Assembly (NCBI RefSeq): GCF_008086595.1
Contig: NZ_RXYA01000013.1
Coordinates: forward strand, 86,887-150,886
DNA from: Acetobacterium paludosum
Lineage (GTDB): Bacteria; Bacillota; Clostridia; Eubacteriales; Eubacteriaceae
DNA: 64,000 nucleotides
Direction: 5' to 3'
Shown: in pieces, positions 1-9,644 of the stretch
Numbering within the stretch: the stretch's first letter is position 1
Layout: each line of letters begins with the position of its first letter
Made by a program: the position numbers and the translations under genes
The notes under the pieces: model-generated
Told to the model about the DNA's origin: nothing
Databases searched by the model: none
What the model saw: only the letters and a program-made list of their open reading frames with translations

Positions 1-446
1 TTTGATGTTTCATAAATGTTCATCACTTCTTTGGTGCTGGTTTCCATCATTTGGAATATGTAATTTGTAAAATTCACACCCATAATGAATTGGTAGCCTA
101 AAACCACTGCGATTAAGAGGATTCCAAAACCAACGGCACCTACAATCACTTTTTGTACAGGGGAAATGTCCTTGTAATAGGCAAACCCTAAACTGCATCC
201 CACAAAAAACATCAGCGCTCCAAATGACAGTGCGACAATGGGATCCATAAACAAAAAAATTAAAATGGTTGCTGCCAAACTTGAAATAATGCTCACCTTA
301 AGTCCCTGTCGTTTTCCCAGAACGACCATGGGAACAGGGATAAAAAATACTAATATGACTAAAAAAGGAATGTAATAGCAAATCAAAGTAAGTATTACTG
401 CTAGTGCACAAAATAGTGCCCCTTCTGTGATTCCTCGAGTTTTCAT
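1..446 (-). CDS. DUF2232 (YybS-like) membrane protein, 3' end cut by window edge
   Basis: The frame opens at ATG 446, with a GGAGG ribosome site a few bases upstream, and runs off the left edge without a stop, giving about 148 residues. The protein starts MKTRGITEGALFCALAVI and is almost entirely hydrophobic, with at least four membrane segments. The N-terminal pattern and hydrophobicity match the DUF2232/YybS family, whose members in Firmicutes usually lie downstream of rpsF-ssb-rpsR and before gdpP-rplI-dnaB. Here rpsR is about 10 kb away, beyond the kdp genes, with only an rpsR remnant next to yybS. The biochemical function is unknown; a substrate-binding membrane component is one speculation. 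The family call is fairly secure. Confidence 0.7.
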   Translation of the reverse strand, partial: MKTRGITEGALFCALAVILTLICYYIPFLVILVFFIPVPMVVLGKRQGLKVSIISSLAATILIFLFMDPIVALSFGALMFFVGCSLGFAYYKDISPVQKVIVGAVGFGILLIAVVLGYQFIMGVNFTNYIFQMMETSTKEVMNIYETS

Positions 447-517
447 TAATCCTCCAACTTGACAAGTCTATAATTCTCCCAGATGCACTCAAATTATGCA
501 CCTAAACTAACTGATAC

Positions 518-526
518 ATTATATCA
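518..526 (-). promoter_or_regulatory. Extended -10 promoter candidate for the yybS-like gene
   Basis: On the minus strand a TGA-TATAAT extended -10 element lies about 70 bases before the yybS start, just after the rpsR-remnant terminator. No good -35 is visible, as is common for extended -10 promoters. It would let yybS be transcribed apart from the kdp and rpsR units. Confidence 0.4.
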
Positions 527-598
527 CAATAAAATAAAATGCCTATTATTTTTTCCCACGCTCAATGATCATTATTTTCTCTCTGATTCAGCATAAAT

Positions 599-645
599 AA
601 AAAAAGCTGCTCATCCCAGGTGCGAACCTGGGACGAACAGCTTTT
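599..645 (-). terminator. Duplicate copy of the rpsR intrinsic terminator
   Basis: A long hairpin (AAAGCTG... / ...CAGCTTT arms with an inner CCCAGG/CCTGGG stem) is followed on the minus strand by a T-run. It is nearly the same sequence as the terminator at 10111-10157 behind the intact rpsR gene. Here it ends the rpsR remnant and probably the kdpC transcript. Confidence 0.8.
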
Positions 646-651
646 CCGGTT

Positions 652-731
652 TTAGTTATTTGATGTATACGGTAAAAGCGCAGCATTTCGCGCCCGTTTA
701 ATGGCTTCTCTATCATCAACCTGTTCTACTT
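652..731 (-). pseudogene. rpsR: Decayed fragment of rpsR (ribosomal protein S18) 3' end
   Basis: The stretch matches the last codons and stop of the intact rpsR gene (10163-10390) with a few substitutions. After the codons matching 10212-10220 it jumps directly to sequence matching 10318-10337, a loss of about 97 bases that breaks the frame. Similarity then stops. It keeps the rpsR stop codon and, downstream, the rpsR terminator, but has no start and cannot make S18. It lies next to yybS, the usual downstream neighbour of rpsR, while the intact rpsR sits on the other side of the kdp genes. This is the scar of a duplication or of homologous recombination that placed kdp here. Confidence 0.85.
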
Positions 732-834
732 GGCTCAGCATGATTCCAGCTGAGCCTGGGAAAAAACAACCCTCTAATGCCAATTCCATATCTAAATGAA
801 GGTGTTATGACAACACCGGATTGTTAACCTGCGC

Positions 835-1461
835 CTATTTCACCAGATTTAGATCTTTAGCAATTTGCAAATTAACCATCAACACATTAACAGTTTCCTC
901 CCCGAATATACCAAGAACCTTTCCTTGTGTATTCTCCCTTACGATTTCCTTCAGTCTATCCTGCGATAAACCGGTTGCTTCGGCTAACGCTGAAATTTGG
1001 ATGGCAGCCGATTCTGGACTGATGTGTGGGTCAAGACCGGAACCGGACGCTGTCAATAAATCGGTAGGGATATCCTCTGCTTTAACAGAAGGATTTGATT
1101 TTAAAAATTCACTGATGTCATCCTGAACACGGTTGGACAGTTCTGGATTGGTTGATGCGTAATTCTTTGATCCTGAAGCAATTCCGGTATAATCACCGTT
1201 ATCCTTATCCTCCTGCGTATAGGTATTGTAGTTTACCGCAGATGGGCGACACTTCATAAAACGCGTATCAGTAAAATCCTGACCAACAAGTTCAGAGCCG
1301 ACCGCATTGCCGTCAACAGTAACCAAACTACCATTAGCCTGCTTCGGAAAGAACACTTGGCTGGCACCTGTAAGCAGCATTGGGTAAGCCAGGCCGCATA
1401 TCAAAAGCAGAGTCAATGTTACTAAAAGCGGCTTTTTTATTTCTTTCAAAAATATACTCAT
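835..1461 (-). CDS. kdpC: KdpC, subunit of the K+-transporting P-type ATPase
   Basis: The product is 208 residues, the usual KdpC size. It has one N-terminal membrane helix (about residues 12-32) and an outward-facing domain containing the RPSAVNYN stretch and the conserved GSGLDPHISPESA motif. KdpC stabilises the KdpFABC complex and raises the pump's ATP affinity. A GGAGG site precedes the ATG. It is the last gene of the kdp structural operon. The order here is kdpF-A-B-(112-residue protein)-C, so KdpC is separated from KdpB by an unusual extra gene. The identification is secure. Confidence 0.97.
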   Translation of the reverse strand: MSIFLKEIKKPLLVTLTLLLICGLAYPMLLTGASQVFFPKQANGSLVTVDGNAVGSELVGQDFTDTRFMKCRPSAVNYNTYTQEDKDNGDYTGIASGSKNYASTNPELSNRVQDDISEFLKSNPSVKAEDIPTDLLTASGSGLDPHISPESAAIQISALAEATGLSQDRLKEIVRENTQGKVLGIFGEETVNVLMVNLQIAKDLNLVK

Positions 1462-1491
1462 TTTGATAACCTCCTATTTTAATTCAAAATT

Positions 1492-1587
1492 TTAATTCAA
1501 AAAGCGTAACAGCGAAATAGTTGTGAAATCAATCACTGCATATCCAATAAGGATGTAGCCTGTCACCAAATCTAATGGGTGTGACAC
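1492..1587 (-). CDS. Possible 31-residue hydrophobic peptide between the 112-aa gene and kdpC
   Basis: A GTG-started frame overlaps the last 16 bases of the 112-residue gene in another frame and ends 30 bases before kdpC. It encodes a peptide with one likely membrane segment (GYILIGYAVIDF). KdpF-sized single-helix peptides are normal partners of this pump, but a clear KdpF already exists at 5753-5830. No good ribosome site is visible, so translation, if any, would be by coupling. The final codons overlap a short direct repeat (TTTTGAATTAAAA twice). The evidence is weak and it may be a chance frame. Confidence 0.25.
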   Translation of the reverse strand: MSHPLDLVTGYILIGYAVIDFTTISLLRFLN

Positions 1588-1910
1588 TCGCTGTAAACAT
1601 CTATGCCCAATACCTTGTTCACGGACGTAATAAATGCCTGGTAGCCTCCATCTTTATCAGTCCTATGAGGAAGTGACCGTGACAGAATTTCATCAACGTC
1701 TTCCCTATCAAAATCAAAGCAACTTATCAAAAGATCTTTAACTTCGTCGGAAGCTGCTCCAAGGACAAATTCATCCGCTGCCTGATAAACCATCTCATTC
1801 TCATAGAAGCCTGAACGTTTAAACTCATAGTATTCCAGTATTTTCTTATAACCGTAAATAATTACGAAGGCAATTGCCAACATTCCGACATTTTCTAAAA
1901 AGACATCCAT
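1572..1910 (-). CDS. Uncharacterised membrane-anchored protein inside the kdp operon
   Basis: The 112-residue product has one N-terminal membrane helix (about residues 8-22) followed by a mostly acidic cytoplasmic part with the segments AADEFVLGAASDEVKDLL and FDFDREDVDEILSRSLPHR, ending in Cys-His-Thr-His. It has a good ribosome site (GGAGG) and lies 34 bases after kdpB and 110 bases before kdpC, in the same direction, so it should be co-transcribed with the pump. I do not recognise the family, and the canonical kdpFABC operon has no gene at this position. By position it could be an accessory or regulatory subunit of the pump; that is inference only. Confidence 0.75.
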   Translation of the reverse strand: MDVFLENVGMLAIAFVIIYGYKKILEYYEFKRSGFYENEMVYQAADEFVLGAASDEVKDLLISCFDFDREDVDEILSRSLPHRTDKDGGYQAFITSVNKVLGIDVYSECHTH

Positions 1911-1944
1911 AAAATGACCTCCTTCAAATCCATATGATCTCCCT

Positions 1945-3999
1945 CTATAGCCCCAAAAGCGCCAGCAGTGGGGAAATGATTAAATCAATCACCTTGATAC
2001 CTATAAATGGAGCAATGATACCACCGAGTCCATAGATAAGCATATTGTGAGACAACATATTCTCTGAGCGTTGCGGCTTATACTTAACACCTTTCATAGC
2101 AAGTGGAATCAGGCATGGGATAATAATGGCATTAAAAATCAAAGCGGAGAGTATTGCACTATATGAGGTGGACAATCCCATGATGTTCAATACCTTCATT
2201 TGCGGAATGACTGCCATAAACATAGCCGGAATAATCGCAAAATACTTGGCAACGTCATTGGCAATACTGAAGGTTGTCAAAGAACCGCGTGTAATCAAAA
2301 GCTGTTTCCCAATTTCCACAACATCTAAAATCTTTGTCGGATCGGAATCCAGATCGACCATGTTTGCCGCTTCCTTTGCGGCTGAGGTTCCGCTGTTCAT
2401 CGCAATACCAACATTCGCCTGTGCGAGTGCTGGCGCGTCGTTTGTACCATCTCCCGTCATTGCGACAATCTTACCTTCGGATTGTTCGGCCTTGATCAAC
2501 GCAATCTTATCCTCCGGCTTGCATTCCGCAATGAAGCTGTCCACACCCGCCTCTTGGGCAATGGTAGCTGCCGTCAGCGGGTTGTCACCAGTACACATGA
2601 TGGTTTTGATGCCAATAGCACGCAATCTTGCAAAACGCTCCACAAGCCCCGATTTTATGGTGTCCTTCAGATAAATGACGCCTAAAATCCGATTTCCGAC
2701 GCAGACGGTTAGTGGCGTACCACCCAGCTTGGCAACCTCGTTGACCTGCGCCTCCAAATCCTTTGGAATGAAACCGCCCAACTCCTGCACATATTTTTGG
2801 ATAGCATCAGAAGCGCCTTTCCGTATTCTTGTCCCATCTGAAAGATCGACGCCGCTCATGCGCGTCTGCGCAGTAAACTCCATGAATTCCATACCGGGGT
2901 TTATCTCCTGATGTAACCCGCTAAGATGCTCTCCAAGTTCTACTACCGATTTTCCTTCCGGAGTATCGTCTTTTAGAGAACTGATGACGGCGTAACGAAT
3001 CAGCTCCTGTTCGCTCGCATTTCCTACTGGTATAAATTTAGCTGCCATACGATTTCCGTAAGTAATTGTACCAGTCTTATCAAGAATCATAGTATCCACA
3101 TCGCCACAAACTTCCACAGCCTTTCCAGACAAGGCAATGACGTTAAAACGTGTAACACGGTCCATACCGGCAATGCCTATGGCCGAGAGCAATCCACCAA
3201 TAGTCGTGGGGATTAAGCAAACAGTCAGAGCGATCAAAGTCGAAATCTGCAAGCGTACCCCGCTGTATACAGCAATTGGATAGAGGGTAACTATGACAAT
3301 CAAAAAAATTATCGTCAGGCCGACCAGTAAGGTGTTCAAGGCTATCTCATTTGGCGTTTTCTTTCGGGATGCGCCCTCAACCAATGCGATCATTTTATCG
3401 AGAAAAGATTCGCCCGGATTTGATGTGATCCGGATTTTAAGCCAGTCGCTCACCACTGTTGTTCCGCCTGTGACCGATGCAAAATCACCTCCATTTTCCT
3501 TTAACACCGGTGCGGATTCACCAGTAATAGCCGATTCGTCTACTGAAGCAATGCCTTCAATAACTTCACCGTCATTGGGGATCAGCTCTCCCATCTTTAC
3601 CAAAACGATATCTCCCTTTTTCAGCATACTTGCGCTCATTACGGTTTCTCTGCCGTCGTCACTCAAGATACGAGACTGCATATCTTTCTGCGTTTTTTTC
3701 AAGCTTTGAGCCTGTGCTTTGCCCCGGCCTTCGGCCACCCCTTCAGCAAAATTAGCAAAAAGCACAGTAATTAAAAGGATGACTGCGACAATTCCATTAT
3801 ACAGCCGCAAATTGTTTCCTTCATCCCCAAAAATATTAGGGAAAAAACAAAGCAGCAATGTAACCGCGAACCCTATTTCAACCACAAACATAACTGGGTT
3901 TTTCATCATGTATCGAGGATTCAGTTTTGTAAACGCTCCTATAATTGATGATTTTAGAATATCTTTTGTAATAAACTTTGTTTTTATTCCTTTATTCAT
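1945..3999 (-). CDS. kdpB: KdpB, catalytic P-type ATPase subunit of the K+ pump
   Basis: The 684-residue product is full length for KdpB. The phosphorylation motif DKTGT is at residues 307-311, the TGES loop at 159-162 (with the serine whose phosphorylation inhibits the E. coli pump), the nucleotide domain follows, and the hinge motif [13 protein letters not shown] is near 520. Membrane segments lie near residues 35-85, 220-280 and in the C-terminal quarter. KdpB hydrolyses ATP to drive high-affinity K+ uptake through KdpA. It starts at ATG 3999, just after kdpA, with an AGGAGG site. Nothing looks damaged. Confidence 0.98.
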   Translation of the reverse strand: MNKGIKTKFITKDILKSSIIGAFTKLNPRYMMKNPVMFVVEIGFAVTLLLCFFPNIFGDEGNNLRLYNGIVAVILLITVLFANFAEGVAEGRGKAQAQSLKKTQKDMQSRILSDDGRETVMSASMLKKGDIVLVKMGELIPNDGEVIEGIASVDESAITGESAPVLKENGGDFASVTGGTTVVSDWLKIRITSNPGESFLDKMIALVEGASRKKTPNEIALNTLLVGLTIIFLIVIVTLYPIAVYSGVRLQISTLIALTVCLIPTTIGGLLSAIGIAGMDRVTRFNVIALSGKAVEVCGDVDTMILDKTGTITYGNRMAAKFIPVGNASEQELIRYAVISSLKDDTPEGKSVVELGEHLSGLHQEINPGMEFMEFTAQTRMSGVDLSDGTRIRKGASDAIQKYVQELGGFIPKDLEAQVNEVAKLGGTPLTVCVGNRILGVIYLKDTIKSGLVERFARLRAIGIKTIMCTGDNPLTAATIAQEAGVDSFIAECKPEDKIALIKAEQSEGKIVAMTGDGTNDAPALAQANVGIAMNSGTSAAKEAANMVDLDSDPTKILDVVEIGKQLLITRGSLTTFSIANDVAKYFAIIPAMFMAVIPQMKVLNIMGLSTSYSAILSALIFNAIIIPCLIPLAMKGVKYKPQRSENMLSHNMLIYGLGGIIAPFIGIKVIDLIISPLLALLGL

Positions 4000-4012
4000 G
4001 AAAGTGTCCTCC

Positions 4013-5731
4013 TTAATTCCACAAGGTTAAATGTTCCGAAATCGGGCCAAGAACCATCGCCGGGAAAAATGTCAGCGCAGCAATGATCAAAATGACCATG
4101 AACAGTGATATGCCAAATGTCCTGGTATCTGTCTTTAATGTTCCGATAGATTCGCTAACTGGCTGTTTTATCATTAATGAGCCGGCAATAGCCAGTTGGA
4201 TAATGATGGACAAATAGCGTCCGAAAAACATGACTAACCCGGTAGTGATATTCCAAAAATATGTATTGTCTCCCAAGCCTTCAAAACCGGAACCGTTGTT
4301 GGCTGCAGAGGATGCATATTCATATATCACTTGCGTCAGTCCGTGATATCCAGGATTGCTGATTCCGGCCAAACCTGCCGGGACAGCAATAGCCAATGCT
4401 GAAAAGGCCAGAATCAACAACGGATGAATGATGATCCCAAGCGCTGTGAGTTTCATTTCCTTTCCTTCAATTTTTTTAGACAAGTACTCCGGCGTTCGGC
4501 CGACCATAAGCCCGCAGATGAACACAGTAAGAATCACATATAGAATCATGTTCATCAGTCCGACGCCCTTACCGCCAAACACAACATTGAGCATCATATT
4601 CATTAGCGGAACAACACCACCTAAAGGCGTAAGGGTATCATGCATGTTATTGATGGAGCCGGTGGTAAAGGCCGTTGTCACCGTTGTAAAGAGCGCCGAT
4701 TGAGCGATTCCAAACCTGACCTCCTTGCCTTCCATGTTGCCCATGCTCTGATTTAATCCAATCTGCTTCAGTATGGGATTGCCGGCTTGTTCAGCTGCAA
4801 AGCAGACAATCACGCCCATAATTAAGATGATGAGCATCACGGCGAAAATAGGCTTTGCCTCGCTACCAATTAGAACCTTTTTTTCTTTTCCTTTTTTGGT
4901 TTCTTTTTTACGGTTGCGTACCATATGTCCAAATGCTATCACGCACGAACCCGGAAGCAACATCATCGAAAGCATTTCGATTATATTGGTAATCACATTA
5001 GGATTCTCAAACGGCGCCGACGAATTAGCTCCGAGGAATCCGCCGCCGTTTGTCCCAATATGCTTGATTGATTCAAGCGCCGCAATCGGCCCCATTGCAA
5101 TGTCCTGATATTTTCCCGCTATGGTTTGGACCGTGACATTGGCAGATAAGTTTTGTGGTACCCCTTGAGAAACAAGAACCAACCCGATCAACAGGGAAAG
5201 CGGAAGCAAAACACGTGTTGTGATCCGAATAAGATCGACATAAAAATTGCCCATTGACTTTGTTTTTCCTGCAAGACCGCGCACGAAAGCCATGGCGACG
5301 GAAAATCCGGTAGCCGCAGAAGCAAACATCATAAATATAATTACCATCATTTGGCTCAAATATGAAAGCCCTGATTCTCCCGAGTAGTGCTGAAGGTTCG
5401 TATTCGTCATAAAACTGATAATCGTATTAAATGAAAGGCTTGGCTCCATCCCACCAATACCATTAGGATTCAAAATCGGCAAGGCCTGAATTCTCAGGAT
5501 CAAATAGCCAACTAGAACCATAATTACGTTGGTTACAAGCATTGCTATAGCATACTGCTTCCAATTCATTTCTTTCTTTTCAATACCGCATATACGGTAA
5601 ACCGCATTGTCGACTCGGTTAAAAACTGGATCAGCAAAGGTATGTTGGTCTACTGCAATATGATATAAGTACTTTCCCATTGGAATAATAAGGGCAATAA
5701 AGATTACCAATATTAAAATAATTTGTAACAT
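4013..5731 (-). CDS. kdpA: KdpA, K+-binding channel-like subunit
   Basis: The 572-residue product has about ten membrane helices and the KdpA selectivity-filter signatures, including [19 protein letters not shown] and later [14 protein letters not shown] and [18 protein letters not shown] segments. KdpA belongs to the K+ transporter superfamily and binds K+ before transfer toward KdpB. A positively charged loop ([14 protein letters not shown]) lies in the middle. The gene sits between kdpF (22 bases upstream) and kdpB (13 bases downstream) and is clearly part of one transcript. The length and motifs are normal. Confidence 0.98.
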   Translation of the reverse strand: MLQIILILVIFIALIIPMGKYLYHIAVDQHTFADPVFNRVDNAVYRICGIEKKEMNWKQYAIAMLVTNVIMVLVGYLILRIQALPILNPNGIGGMEPSLSFNTIISFMTNTNLQHYSGESGLSYLSQMMVIIFMMFASAATGFSVAMAFVRGLAGKTKSMGNFYVDLIRITTRVLLPLSLLIGLVLVSQGVPQNLSANVTVQTIAGKYQDIAMGPIAALESIKHIGTNGGGFLGANSSAPFENPNVITNIIEMLSMMLLPGSCVIAFGHMVRNRKKETKKGKEKKVLIGSEAKPIFAVMLIILIMGVIVCFAAEQAGNPILKQIGLNQSMGNMEGKEVRFGIAQSALFTTVTTAFTTGSINNMHDTLTPLGGVVPLMNMMLNVVFGGKGVGLMNMILYVILTVFICGLMVGRTPEYLSKKIEGKEMKLTALGIIIHPLLILAFSALAIAVPAGLAGISNPGYHGLTQVIYEYASSAANNGSGFEGLGDNTYFWNITTGLVMFFGRYLSIIIQLAIAGSLMIKQPVSESIGTLKTDTRTFGISLFMVILIIAALTFFPAMVLGPISEHLTLWN

Positions 5732-5752
5732 CGTTTTTTCTCCACTTTTCTG

Positions 5753-5830
5753 TTAAAATTTTTCAGGATTGACTAACGCGTATAGTAAGTACGCTCCCAG
5801 CGCAATAATCAGAATTCCAAGAATTATCAT
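5753..5830 (-). CDS. kdpF: KdpF, single-helix small subunit of the K+ pump
   Basis: This 25-residue frame (MIILGILIIALGAYLLYALV then NPEKF) has the typical KdpF form: one hydrophobic helix with a Tyr-Leu-Leu-Tyr-Ala-Leu core and the NPE(K/R)F ending. KdpF stabilises the KdpABC complex in the membrane. It begins 15 bases after the preceding 30-residue peptide gene, has a GAGGTGG ribosome site, and is 21 bases before kdpA. It is too short for ordinary gene finders and easily missed. Confidence 0.9.
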   Translation of the reverse strand: MIILGILIIALGAYLLYALVNPEKF

Positions 5831-5845
5831 AATTAATAACCACCT

Positions 5846-5938
5846 CTACGATTTCTCAACTTGGTGCTCACACCAGTCGGCAAACAACTTAATTAGCAAA
5901 TAACTAATTGCTAAAATACCAATCATTAAAAAGTCCAT
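5846..5938 (-). CDS. 30-residue membrane peptide leading the kdp operon
   Basis: The frame starts at ATG 5938 after a strong AGGAGG site and encodes one membrane helix (MDFLMIGILAISYLLIKLF) followed by a polar tail with Trp-Cys and His (ADWCEHQVEKS). It lies 15 bases before kdpF, so the two are almost certainly co-translated. From memory, short peptides of this look stand ahead of kdpF in several Gram-positive kdp operons, but I know of no assigned function. Because a terminator at 6124-6166 closes the kdpDE unit, the structural operon needs its own promoter in 5939-6123, an AT-rich stretch where KdpE would be expected to bind. Confidence 0.7.
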   Translation of the reverse strand: MDFLMIGILAISYLLIKLFADWCEHQVEKS

Positions 5939-6123
5939 ATTTAAATCCTCCTATATTTCACTTTTGTTTAGTTTATCACGTCCGCCATTAGGTCGGGGTT
6001 AGGGTTTTCGTGTGTGAATTAATACTATATAAAGATAGTCTTTTTTATGAGTTATGACCAAAACCGAATTAAAAATGATAAAAGTGGAGATGCAATATCA
6101 GTTACTTTTATGAGTAAAAATGC

Positions 6124-6166
6124 AAAAAAAATCTTGGTTCACAATTAAAGTGAACCAAGATTTTTT
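6124..6166 (-). terminator. Intrinsic terminator after kdpE
   Basis: A perfect 17-base-pair hairpin (arms at 6126-6142 and 6150-6166) ends in a T-run on the minus strand. It separates the kdpDE regulatory transcript from the kdpFABC structural operon. The stem contains A-runs on both sides, so it could also stop transcription from the other direction. Confidence 0.9.
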
Positions 6167-6232
6167 GGTAACATTTGCTGCAATTGATTATAGGACGACT
6201 TCTCAAAAATGTATTGTTTTGTATGGAACGTA

Positions 6233-6949
6233 TTAAAGCGATTTTCTGTCATCATCGACTTGCAGCATCCTATAGCCAACACCAATATGTGTCTGAATAT
6301 ACTTTGGCTGTGCGGGCGTATGCTCTATTTTTTTTCTGAGAGTTGCCATAAAAACGCGTAGAGCGGGAACATCGCTGGTGTAATTACCCCAGATTTCATG
6401 CAGGATATAATTATGAGTCAGTACTTTACCTACATTCTTTGCCAACAGACATAACAGCTTATATTCGATTGGAGTCAAGTGTACTTCCTCGTCATCCAAC
6501 CAGACACATCCTGCTGCATAATCAATTTTCAAATTCTCATTAGTAAAGACAGAAGCATCCTTTAACAGCTTATCACTGTCATAACGGACTCTTCGCAGGC
6601 TGACCCGGAGTCTTGCCAGTAGTTCTTCTACGCTGAACGGCTTCGTCAGATAATCGTCCGCGCCGGCATCCAGCGCATCTATTTTGTCTCGGACTTCACT
6701 GCGTGCGCTGACCACAAGGATGGGAGTGTTTGACCATGCCCGGATTTTTTTTATGATATCCACACCGTCCATATCTGGAAGACCCAAGTCCAGGATTATG
6801 ATATCCGGCTGTTTGGAAACGGCTTCTAATATCGAAGCTCCGCCTGTTTCAGCTGTGTGATATAGATATTGCTGTGTTTCCAGTGTTGTAGTAATCAGTT
6901 TTCGGATCGCTTTGTCGTCCTCCACTACAAGAATCAATGGTTTATTCAT
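6233..6949 (-). CDS. kdpE: KdpE, OmpR-type response regulator for K+ limitation
   Basis: The 238-residue product has a receiver domain (acidic pocket E10-D11-D12, phosphoacceptor D54 in ILDLGLPDMDG, conserved Lys in LTKPF near 104) and a C-terminal winged-helix DNA-binding domain (LTPIEYKLLCLLAKN to GVGYRM). It overlaps kdpD by 8 bases, so translation is coupled. Phosphorylated KdpE activates the kdpFABC operon, which starts about 295 bases downstream. Domain order and length are typical of the family. Confidence 0.95.
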   Translation of the reverse strand: MNKPLILVVEDDKAIRKLITTTLETQQYLYHTAETGGASILEAVSKQPDIIILDLGLPDMDGVDIIKKIRAWSNTPILVVSARSEVRDKIDALDAGADDYLTKPFSVEELLARLRVSLRRVRYDSDKLLKDASVFTNENLKIDYAAGCVWLDDEEVHLTPIEYKLLCLLAKNVGKVLTHNYILHEIWGNYTSDVPALRVFMATLRKKIEHTPAQPKYIQTHIGVGYRMLQVDDDRKSL

Positions 6950-9644
6950 GATAATTTACCTCCTCTGCCTGCAAAGTAAAATAAAATACTGTACCATGCG
7001 GGATATTATCCTTAATATCGATTGTACCGCCAAGGGCATTTATAATCGATTTACACAAATATAGCCCCAGGCCTAATCCACGACGTCCATCTCCCCGAAT
7101 GTTGTCTGCCGTATAAAACATCTCAAACAACTTTGATTTTGCTTTATCTGATATACCGGGGCCGTCATCAGAAATTTCTATAAGAACCATCTGCTTTTCG
7201 CGCTTCGCAGAGATGATAATATGCGATCCGGGCGGCGTATATTTGATAGCATTGTCCATAATATTGATAATGACCTGAATAATCAACCGAGAATCCATTT
7301 TGGCCATCAGAAATTCGTCATCCAATACGGTCTCAATTTTATGTTCCACACTGTTGCGATTAATATGAAGCAATGCTTCTGTAAAGACTTCCTCTAAAAG
7401 TTCAGACTGCATATTTAAATTTAACGTGCCATTGTCGATTCGCGTAATCGAAAGCAAATTTTCCACCAAATTGATAAGCCACATCGAATCATCATAAATA
7501 TCCGAATAAAGACTTTTTTTCTGTGCTTTGTTCAACACTTCGGAATTCCCCATAAGAATTCCCGCATTTCCTGAAATACTGGTAAGTGGAGTGCGCAAAT
7601 CATGGGAGATAGCCCGAAGCAGGTTTGCTCGGAGTTGTTCTTGCTGCATTTGAATTGAAATCTGTTTTTGTGCTTCATTCGAGTTTTCTTTTTCAAGTGC
7701 CATTGCACATTCATTAAGCATGGCAATCATCAGGCTTTTTTCAAATGCTTCCAAAGGAGATTCTTTATCCATGACAATTCCCGCAACGGCAAGTACTGAA
7801 TTGCCGCTACGTACCGCAAGATATAAACATTTAGCAGTAGATAATGTGTTTGTAGTAGCACCAGCATGTTTATTATTCATATAAACCCATTCGGCAACTG
7901 CACGTTCATCTGTTGCAAGATACGCCTGTGAATCAACAGAATCTTCCTTTGGAAAAACAAGCGGCTCAGATAGCGTATTTTGCTTTGCAGCGTAAATAAT
8001 TATAGTCCTGCCTAACAACTTTACCATTTGATGTGCCGTTTCGATTAAAATATCCGATTGATTTTTCGCCTGTTGTAATTTTCTGCTCGTTTCCAAAAGC
8101 ACCTCAGTGCGATGCGCTTTTTGAGCGGATTGGCGGGCTTGCTCTTTTACCTGCTTGGTCAGCGTGCTGGTAATTAAAGATGCTACCAACATAATCAAAA
8201 AGGTCACCGGGTAACCCGGATCAAACGCTTGAAAAGAAAAGCGGGGCTCCGTAAAGAAATAGTTGAATAAAAGCACGCCTAATACTGACGATACGGCGCT
8301 ATACATTCTACCCCGTGTAACTATGGCATTCAGCTGAACACCCAGAATATATACTGTTATTATATTTGCTATGCTAAAATTTAAAGCAGTAAACAAAAAT
8401 CCGATCAAGGTACAAATTACCAGAATACCTACGGATTTGGCTGTGTCGACCAACGACAGGCCCGATGGTTTTGCAAACTTAGGAAAGTTTATATAGGAAG
8501 ACGACTGCGTATCGGGAATAATATAAATGTCAATAGTTGGCGCGTACGCAGTCAGTTTATCAACAAAATTGGATTTTACAAACCATTTTCTGGTATGTGC
8601 TGAGCGTCCCATGACAATCTTTGACACCCGGCTTGATCTAGCGTATTCCGCAATCTGCGCGGGAATATCATCGCCATACACAGTCGCAATTTGCGCACCA
8701 AGTTGCTCAGCTAGTCTTAGGTTTTCCATTAAACTCATCATATTTTTGTTGTCTGATTCTTCGGTTTCAGACGTTTCCACAAATAATGCAGTAAAAGTGC
8801 CGTGAAAAGCATCTGCTATTCTTGCTGCCGTACGGATAACTTTTGCGTTGGAAGCAGCTGATGAAAGACAGACTAAAATATGCTCATTGGCATATTGAGT
8901 TTTGCTTTTTGCTTGGTCACAGTTTTGTATTTCATTGTTGATAGCCGTGCGGTTAACCTTATCAGCAGTCCGGCGCAAAGCTATTTCGCGAAGCGCAATC
9001 AAATTTTCTTTAGTAAAAAAATTTCCAAGCGCCCTTCGTGCTTGTTCTTCCCGGTAGATATTCCCTTTGTTTAATCGGTCTATCAAGTCATCCGGTTCAA
9101 TATCAACCAATTCAATTTGATCAGCGCTGTCAAATACGCTGTCCGGAATACGCTCTCGTACGGATATTTCGGTAATGGAGGCTACAACATCATTCAGGCT
9201 TTCGATGTGTTGAACATTAATCGTAGTGTATACATCTATGCCTGCCTGCAGAAGCTCATCCACATCCTGGTATCTTTTTTTGTGGCGGCACCCCTCTACA
9301 TTAGTATGTGCCAGTTCATCCACTAAAATAAGCTGGGGCTTACGCCGAATAGCTCTGTCCAAATCAAATTCCGCTAAAGTGATGCCTTTATATGATATTT
9401 CCAAGGGGGCTAAAACCTCCAGCCCTTCTAAACATGCCATTGTTTCCGGTCGAGCATGGGGCTCAATATAACCGGCGACCACATCAATTCCGTCTTTCAG
9501 CGCCTCTTGGGCGTCATTGAGCATGGTATAGGTTTTGCCAACACCTGCTGCATAACCGAAATATATTTTTAATCTGCCACGTCTTTTTACCGTCGGTATG
9601 GGGAACTCATCCAGGGAATCAAAATTTGTTTGATTGAAAGTCAT
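6942..9644 (-). CDS. kdpD: KdpD, turgor/K+-sensing histidine kinase
   Basis: I start it at ATG 9644, which has an AAGGAGGTG site; an in-frame start at 9713 would add 23 residues without one. The 900-residue protein has the N-terminal KdpD domain (Walker A GYAAGVGKT near residues 30-38, Walker B-like LILVDELAHTN), a universal-stress-protein-like domain, four clustered membrane helices (about 400-500), a GAF-like region, the phospho-His region ISHDLRTPLTSISG, and an ATPase domain with NIMDNAIKYTP, DDGPGI and GLGLGLYLC motifs. It phosphorylates KdpE when K+ is limiting and is complete. Confidence 0.96.
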   Translation of the reverse strand: MTFNQTNFDSLDEFPIPTVKRRGRLKIYFGYAAGVGKTYTMLNDAQEALKDGIDVVAGYIEPHARPETMACLEGLEVLAPLEISYKGITLAEFDLDRAIRRKPQLILVDELAHTNVEGCRHKKRYQDVDELLQAGIDVYTTINVQHIESLNDVVASITEISVRERIPDSVFDSADQIELVDIEPDDLIDRLNKGNIYREEQARRALGNFFTKENLIALREIALRRTADKVNRTAINNEIQNCDQAKSKTQYANEHILVCLSSAASNAKVIRTAARIADAFHGTFTALFVETSETEESDNKNMMSLMENLRLAEQLGAQIATVYGDDIPAQIAEYARSSRVSKIVMGRSAHTRKWFVKSNFVDKLTAYAPTIDIYIIPDTQSSSYINFPKFAKPSGLSLVDTAKSVGILVICTLIGFLFTALNFSIANIITVYILGVQLNAIVTRGRMYSAVSSVLGVLLFNYFFTEPRFSFQAFDPGYPVTFLIMLVASLITSTLTKQVKEQARQSAQKAHRTEVLLETSRKLQQAKNQSDILIETAHQMVKLLGRTIIIYAAKQNTLSEPLVFPKEDSVDSQAYLATDERAVAEWVYMNNKHAGATTNTLSTAKCLYLAVRSGNSVLAVAGIVMDKESPLEAFEKSLMIAMLNECAMALEKENSNEAQKQISIQMQQEQLRANLLRAISHDLRTPLTSISGNAGILMGNSEVLNKAQKKSLYSDIYDDSMWLINLVENLLSITRIDNGTLNLNMQSELLEEVFTEALLHINRNSVEHKIETVLDDEFLMAKMDSRLIIQVIINIMDNAIKYTPPGSHIIISAKREKQMVLIEISDDGPGISDKAKSKLFEMFYTADNIRGDGRRGLGLGLYLCKSIINALGGTIDIKDNIPHGTVFYFTLQAEEVNYHE

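Noticed and set aside
732..756. GGCTCAGC/GCTGAGCC hairpin after kdpC as a terminator
   Set aside because: No T-run on either strand; the functional stop is the hairpin at 599-645.
2126..2674. Long plus-strand frame across kdpB
   Set aside because: Antisense shadow of the kdpB coding sequence, without its own signals.
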